The position numbers and the translations under genes are program-made. 64,000 bases of DNA from Mucor racemosus (Eukaryota > Mucoromycota > Mucoromycetes > Mucorales > Mucoraceae), in contig JAPEHQ010000004.1 in NCBI GenBank assembly GCA_027405735.1, positions 1,674,001 through 1,738,000 of the forward strand, in the 5' to 3' direction. Position 1 is the stretch's first letter; each line of letters begins with the position of its first letter. The notes under the pieces were generated by a model, which was given only the letters and a program-made list of their open reading frames with translations, made no database searches and was not told where the DNA came from. Below, in pieces: positions 58,626-64,000 of this stretch.

Positions 58626-59935
58626 TATACTTACAAGTTGTATAAAAAGTACACAACTGTCTCTTTTTTTAAATGATCTTTCACAATTGTTACTTTCTCA
58701 TTTTTTGCTGACTGACTATGATGTATATGTCTCTATCGCTTTGGCGTATTACTTTCTCCAATCTATCTTTCTTTTCTGTAGTTAATTTCTGTCAACTGGA
58801 GTAAACAATGTATTGTAACTGTGATATAACCACGGTAATAGGGATTTGAATGTAAACAAAAAGGAATACTTATATTTAGCCATTGCTTATCAACCGAATG
58901 AATGTATCAATGTATATAAATACATATTTATTGGGCATTAAACCCATACCTGGAGTTAAGGTTTTGAAAATGTAATAACTTTAATATGAAGGATTTTATA
59001 AATATATACATACAAACGTGAAAATACAGAAATATGCACATAAGGTACGAAATAAAGCTCAACATACTATGCTTCAAAATGCACTAAACTGTTGTTCGTT
59101 AAATATTGAGTAAAAATTCTTTAAATTCACCGGATAAAATACGTCAAAATTATGAATAAATGCGGAAAAGTTCTTCATGAAGTGTATGTGGTCAATTGGT
59201 AAGCTTTATATCATGTAGATACATAAATGTATAGCTAAATAAAGTATATTTTTCCAACAATAGGATGCATATTTGCATTCATTTTATCGACAATGATTTA
59301 TAAAATGCTCAAGCAAAAATGTTTTCTGTTATTTTCTGGTATCAATTTCCTTACAATTATCTGAATCGTTAATTAATGAAAATTGAGAATAATAGTAGCG
59401 TATTCATGGTTCAGGTCCATAATTATGATTTGTTAATTAGAACCCATATATCGGTTATAAGATTACTTGCTGTATCACTCAAACATTTCAAATCAAAGTG
59501 ATTCTTGATTTATCTCAGTAGAAATTCAAGTTAAACACCAGATGAAATAGATACATAAATGGATGTAGTTCACAATGCATATCACTACAGCTTTAGTTAA
59601 GATTGTATATAAAGAGAACGTTTACTTATTAAAACCAGCTGTTCTCATTAGCTTAAATGTTGATTTTGGCCGATTTAGCGCTATTTCTAATTTGCAATTG
59701 TTTACTAAGCCTTAAACTCTACTCAAAAAAAGTGGGCATTTGATTCCTACGATTTAATCATCAAATCATTGGGATAGCAAAGTTTTATTACTTGAGAATT
59801 TCATAGCTGTGTAGTATATATTTTAAAACTTTCAACCCATTTGAATTACTATTCATTGATTAAAAGAATTTTTCCAAATAGTTATATTTTTTTAAGCAGA
59901 GGAAGAGATATTTATGTTTAAACTTAGTGCTATAC

Positions 59936-60060
59936 TCCTGCAATAAAATTGAAGTAATTTTATAGATAAAAAATAAAATAAAAAATAAAAGCGTTGATAA
60001 ATACAATTATAGTCTTTCCACGGTTTTATTGTGATTAAAAGAAATCTCCAGAAAAAGAAT
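59936..60060 (+). repeat. diverged LTR2-like fragment
   Basis: TGCAATAAAATTGAAG, an A/T-rich stretch, then AAAAGCGTTGATAAATACAA and GAAATCTCCAGAAAAA follow the same order as the first 130 bp of LTR2 (AAATACAATTATAATC; GATTTCTGAAGAG). The far end is not identified. Confidence 0.45.
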
Positions 60061-61399
60061 AATATCTTCATAAAGTATGCTATATTTATATGAATTGTAA
60101 AATAATAGATGTTTGTGTGTTGATGCCTATTTTACAGGTGTTCAATCATAATGTCTTTTATTGACATTCTTTTATAAAATACTTGGTTTAGATGTTGATA
60201 CTTTGTTTGATATGATAGAATATCATTAGATGGATGTTGATCTTTCAACATTTCAGTTATAATTTAAAATGCAACTGAGCTTATTTTTATGGGATGTGAT
60301 TCCTTATCTAGAATTACTGCAACTGCGATTTTATGAGCAGGAGTTTTGGAATATATTGTTAATCCAAAATAAGTACAGCTTTATATCATAGGTGTCGTGT
60401 TGTAGAAGGTTGTATTTTGATCAGGAATACTTCATTTTACAAGCACCAGCAATATAGAGTTTCCTCATTATGCTTATTGGGATCTGATTGAAACTCAGTC
60501 CTTATGGAGCGAGATTCAGGTACGAATCGAGATCAGCTATTTTTCTGAAATGACAATGGCGACTTTGGTCTAGAAAAGGTGTCATTTCGTTGCACCGGGC
60601 TAGAAGTAAAGCTAATTTTTTCGTTTCACATTTCAATGCGCAACTTTCAAAAGACTACCATTGTTTTCTTCTTTTCTCTACTCCAGTATTTTTAGTGTTA
60701 TTTTGGAAATTTATTTTCTTTATGAATATCTTATTTTCCAAGCACAAAAGATTTTACAAAAGTAAACACATGCTGCATGCAATAATTTAATAATGTAAAC
60801 TACTGTATTTTAAGCCTACTACTGTCTGTATATTCTGATTTTGGTTTTCATCCAGTAAGTAACAAATAGAGTATTACTAATAGTAACATAAAGGCATACA
60901 TAATGCAATATCTTTAGTCATTTTTCAGAAAGACTTGAAAGGAGCTCAGCGAATAATAACATCGTTAAACATATTTGTATTTCTATCAGTTTGTTTAGGA
61001 CATAGACTAGACTGGGTACTTGTATTACTAATAGAAGTGCTCAAAGGGTTATTTAGACATGATTCTTAGCATAGAATGATGAGTATGAGGTTATAATGAT
61101 GTATTGCAATTTTATTTCATTTAGTTATGTTACATTTAGTCTATAATAAAATGGTGTAGCCTGAGATTCTGAAGTTGAGCCAATTATGAATTAGTTCTTG
61201 GAAATGGAATTCAGCTATTATCTAATAGCTCTAAATCACAAAAAACTTTAAAATGTCAAATTGTATCACTGGTACTTCCAAGCTAGGAACTAAACCATGA
61301 AGATCTTGCTTCAAAATCTAATTACTGTATTATTAATAGAATTAGGAAATAGTATATATATCACAAACACTATGGTAATCCATAAACCTTTGCTTTACT

Positions 61400-61486
61400 T
61401 TATATATTAATAAATATCAAAGAGTTATAATTGTATTCGCGACGCTTTTTTTGTTTAATTACTATTTTTTGTAGCAAATACTGTAA
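61400..61486 (-). repeat. diverged LTR2-like fragment, inverted
   Basis: The reverse complement reads ACAGTATTTGC, then AAAAAAAGCGTCGCG, then AATACAATTATAAC, in the same order as the LTR2 start. Confidence 0.4.
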
Positions 61487-62423
61487 TATTTAAAAAAGAA
61501 TACAATTAAAAGGGAATGAGTAATGAATCAGTTAATTCAACTGTATAATAAATGCAATATATCGTTTATTTAGATATAAAAGTATGGCCTTTTATTATTG
61601 ATATGACATTGAGATCCTGCGGTGTCATTTAAGGCACTATTGAACCATTAGATCCGTTGATAATAATCTATGGATTGAAATGGACCAATCATAATTTAAC
61701 CGTTCTTGCAGAGATTGAGAGTTGCTTTGTTTCAATACTGCGCTAATTGTGCTTGGATGTTGATTTGATAGCTACTTGATTGATTAACCGCTGGGATGAA
61801 ATAATACATGGTGTCATAATTGAGGTCCAAGCGTTCTTGGTAATTACTGGATTAAACTTGGTACGCTAGGAGTTTCTTATATCTGATATCAAGACTTTGA
61901 ACTTCAGTACATGCCGTAATCGATAGATTGCAAGATGTATTGATACTGTAGAAAGTGATAACATATGGTACTTGAAGGCATACAACATAGTATATGATTC
62001 ATATTTTTGCCAATGGCCACTCTTCCAAAAAAAAAAAAGCCGAACAATCTCCGGAAGTGACCATCTAATAATATATCCAGGCTTTAAATTTGTAGAAAAA
62101 ATTACCGGACAGCCCGGAAGCGGTTGTTTAAATATCCCAAGCAGCTATAAGATGCAGGTATCAAAATTTCATACAAAAATTAAGGTTCGACTATAATGCT
62201 ACCGTATTAATTACTCACAGGCTTATTTTAAGTAAAGCATAAATACAAACTACAACATTATTAGCCTAATAACGGATTTAACTTGAAAAGTATAATATGA
62301 TGCAACCGGATTCAAAAAAAGTCCATAAAATTACAAATTTAAAGGATTTATATATAATAGCACTACGGCCGACCTGTGCTGCACAAAATGATTTTGTTGT
62401 GTCCAGGTGGGCTACACACTATA

Positions 62424-62830
62424 TGATATATCAGAAGTTTACCCAGATGTAGAAATCCAGGAACAACTATTGAAATCCAACATGGCATGACATTTAATAA
62501 CTCATACTAAATGTCATACATAACCACTAACATTAACAGCGACTATCAGGAACATTCAAGAACACTTGGCAACAATGAAACATAAGCAATCCTACATCTT
62601 ATATATCCAAATAATACAATTACAGATTCCCAATTCCACAAATTCCATTGTATATAATTTGTTCCCAAATCATATCAAGTACCTCAATACCCGGCAATAA
62701 TTCATTAATAATATTAATAATCGTAGTATACTGTAACTATCTAGAAAACATATAAATACGAAGCATTAATGAATTAATAAAATGTATCTTTTAGCAGAGT
62801 ATTTTTATATTAGTATCTTTTGATATAACA
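62424..62830 (+). mobile_element. solo LTR3 in R3, near-perfect 5-bp duplication
   Basis: 407 bp from TGATATATCAGAAG to ...CTTTTGATATAACA (inverted ends, 12 of 14). Flanks are CTATA (62419-62423) and CTATT (62831-62835). R3 copy 1 lacks it: CACACTATA is followed directly by GCCTGAG. TATA-like ACATATAAATACG near 62748. Confidence 0.82.
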
Positions 62831-63494
62831 CTATTGCCTGATGCCTGATGAGTTGTTGCGCCCACTGAATAATGGCTAAAAAGATAACAAGATGCACATG
62901 AGCACAACAAAAGAAACTGCACACAACCATAACGCAAAGCCTGTATGTGTAGAATTATAGATTCTGTCTGTGTGCATGACATTAATCCTATGTGTGCATA
63001 ATAGTAGAATTGCCCTTAAAAGGTATAATTATTCCAATTTGTGCATAATAATAAAATCTGACCATGAGCATAATGAGCTGATTGTATGGACACAAATTTA
63101 TTTGTACATGAGCATCGTGCCGTTCTCAAAATTCCATTGCATTTTTCTACTGGAATGTGTTTTTAAATTACATTTGCTTTTACTAATATAGATTATAGAC
63201 AATACAACTTAATGCGTTGTTAGTGTAGAGCAATACATGCAAGAACTAATATATTTACGATTATCATCATTTGTAAATATGTTTATAGCTACTGTATAAT
63301 GTTTACAGCAACAATGGGTTTTGCTTGAGCATAAAATTAAATAGCACTTATTACTTAAATTTATATGCAAGCCAAATCAAAAATTATACATGTTACTTTA
63401 TCATTCATAAAATTTAAACAAACTAACCTTCTTTCAACTTACTATTTTAGTTTACGATTGTCAGCTGTAAAAATATTTGTTTTCAAGTACAGTA

Positions 63495-63740
63495 TGAAAT
63501 GTCAAAACTGTCTTAAAAAATAAACTTGCCAAAATATTACACTTTTTATTAACAATACATCCAGAGGATGTATTTATATACTTTTCATCATAACTATTAC
63601 ACAGAATTACTATCTAAGAACATTACAACAATTTATTAAGACGTATGCGAATCAACGTGAACACCTGTTGATTTACGAATAATACCGAGTATTGACTGAG
63701 ACCTTGAATGTGCGACCTAGGATATAATATTGACATAACA
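63495..63740 (-). mobile_element. solo LTR1, second copy, 5-bp target duplication CAGTA
   Basis: 246 bp, reverse complement of 20844-21091 at roughly 90% identity by eye. TGAAATGTCAA to TTGACATAACA on the plus strand. CAGTA on both sides (63490-63494 and 63741-63745). R3 copy 1 runs through the site near 24770 without it. Confidence 0.9.
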
Positions 63741-64000
63741 CAGTATATATACAATCAGAACTATGGTAATTAGGCAAGACGTTAGGCAGTTCCTTTTTTT
63801 GTTCTTTATATCATTTAAAATTTTATCACTTTCCTGGAACATTTCGTGAGTCTGTAGCCAGTTCGAGCTTTTCATTGAATAGATATAAATATCATTGCCT
63901 TGGATTTGATCTGGTAATCAAGGAATACGTCCAAAAATACAGTAGTAAATAATGTCATTTGATCTTAGATTGCGGTTAAATGAAAATATCAGCCTCTAAT

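Larger units (their letters stand above)
58626..62359. other. gene-free region with LTR2-related fragments
   Basis: No intact gene. Fragments related to the LTR2 start are at about 59936-60060 (plus) and 61400-61486 (minus), and 59580-59790 is the inverted partner of 53840-54060. Confidence 0.45.
62360..64000 (+). mobile_element. R3 copy 2: CACTA-ended element, holding two solo LTRs
   Basis: Starts CACTACGGCCGACCTGTGC at 62360 and matches the reverse complement of 24150-25484 through the end of the window, apart from two inserted LTRs. GTGC/GCAC words again cluster in the first kilobase (62831-63130). It runs off the window edge, so the other terminus is not seen here. Confidence 0.62.

Noticed and set aside
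1..64000. CRISPR array
   Set aside because: No regularly spaced repeats with unique spacers; microsatellites and R3 words are irregular, and the genome is eukaryotic.

Overview
The window looks like nuclear DNA of an early-diverging filamentous fungus, most likely Mucoromycota (Mucorales grade). The evidence is strong AT richness, many short GT-AG introns (about 50-75 nt), single-chain fungal urease, a tandem DUF8032-type protein, a Fanzor-like nuclease gene, a two-ORF LINE and abundant LTR debris. All calls come from reading the sequence by eye; no database search was run, and family names rest on remembered motifs.

Layout. 1-3.8 kb: gene-poor, with two coding remnants. 3.8-16.9 kb: a minus-strand run of housekeeping genes (DUF8032-type protein; Tel2/TELO2-type protein; TTC7/Ypp1-type TPR protein; RBR ubiquitin ligase), interrupted by repeat R1. 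17-26.1 kb: a repeat island with a CACTA-ended MITE, two R1 copies, an LTR (LTR2) with decayed gag, a solo LTR (LTR1) nested inside it, repeat R2, and a CACTA-ended element (R3) holding another solo LTR (LTR4). 26.7-36.8 kb: urease (minus) and the urease nickel-chaperone UreG (plus), with a large Fanzor-like gene (minus) between them. 37.0-43.6 kb: a LINE with two long open frames inside an R2 copy, with target-site duplication and a visible empty site at 23.6 kb. 44.5-50.2 kb: a beta-propeller lactonase, a SMARCD/Rsc6-type SWI/SNF subunit and a UDP-glycosyltransferase. 51.5-55.3 kb: more R1/LTR2 and a TTAGGA array. 55.4-56.6 kb: a CASTOR-like ACT-domain protein. 57-64 kb: one pseudogene and a second R3 copy with two nested solo LTRs.

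Functional links. Urease and UreG form a nickel-enzyme/maturation pair. Tel2 (PIKK stability, including TOR), the CASTOR-like protein (arginine sensing for TORC1 in animals) and TTC7/Ypp1 (plasma-membrane PI4-kinase complex) are all signalling components, but nothing shows that they are co-regulated.

The most unusual objects are the multi-exon Fanzor-like gene (eukaryotic TnpB relative) with all three RuvC acidic residues and one in-frame TGA between urease and UreG; the LINE with its exact empty site; and nested insertions whose target duplications and empty sites can all be read inside this one window.
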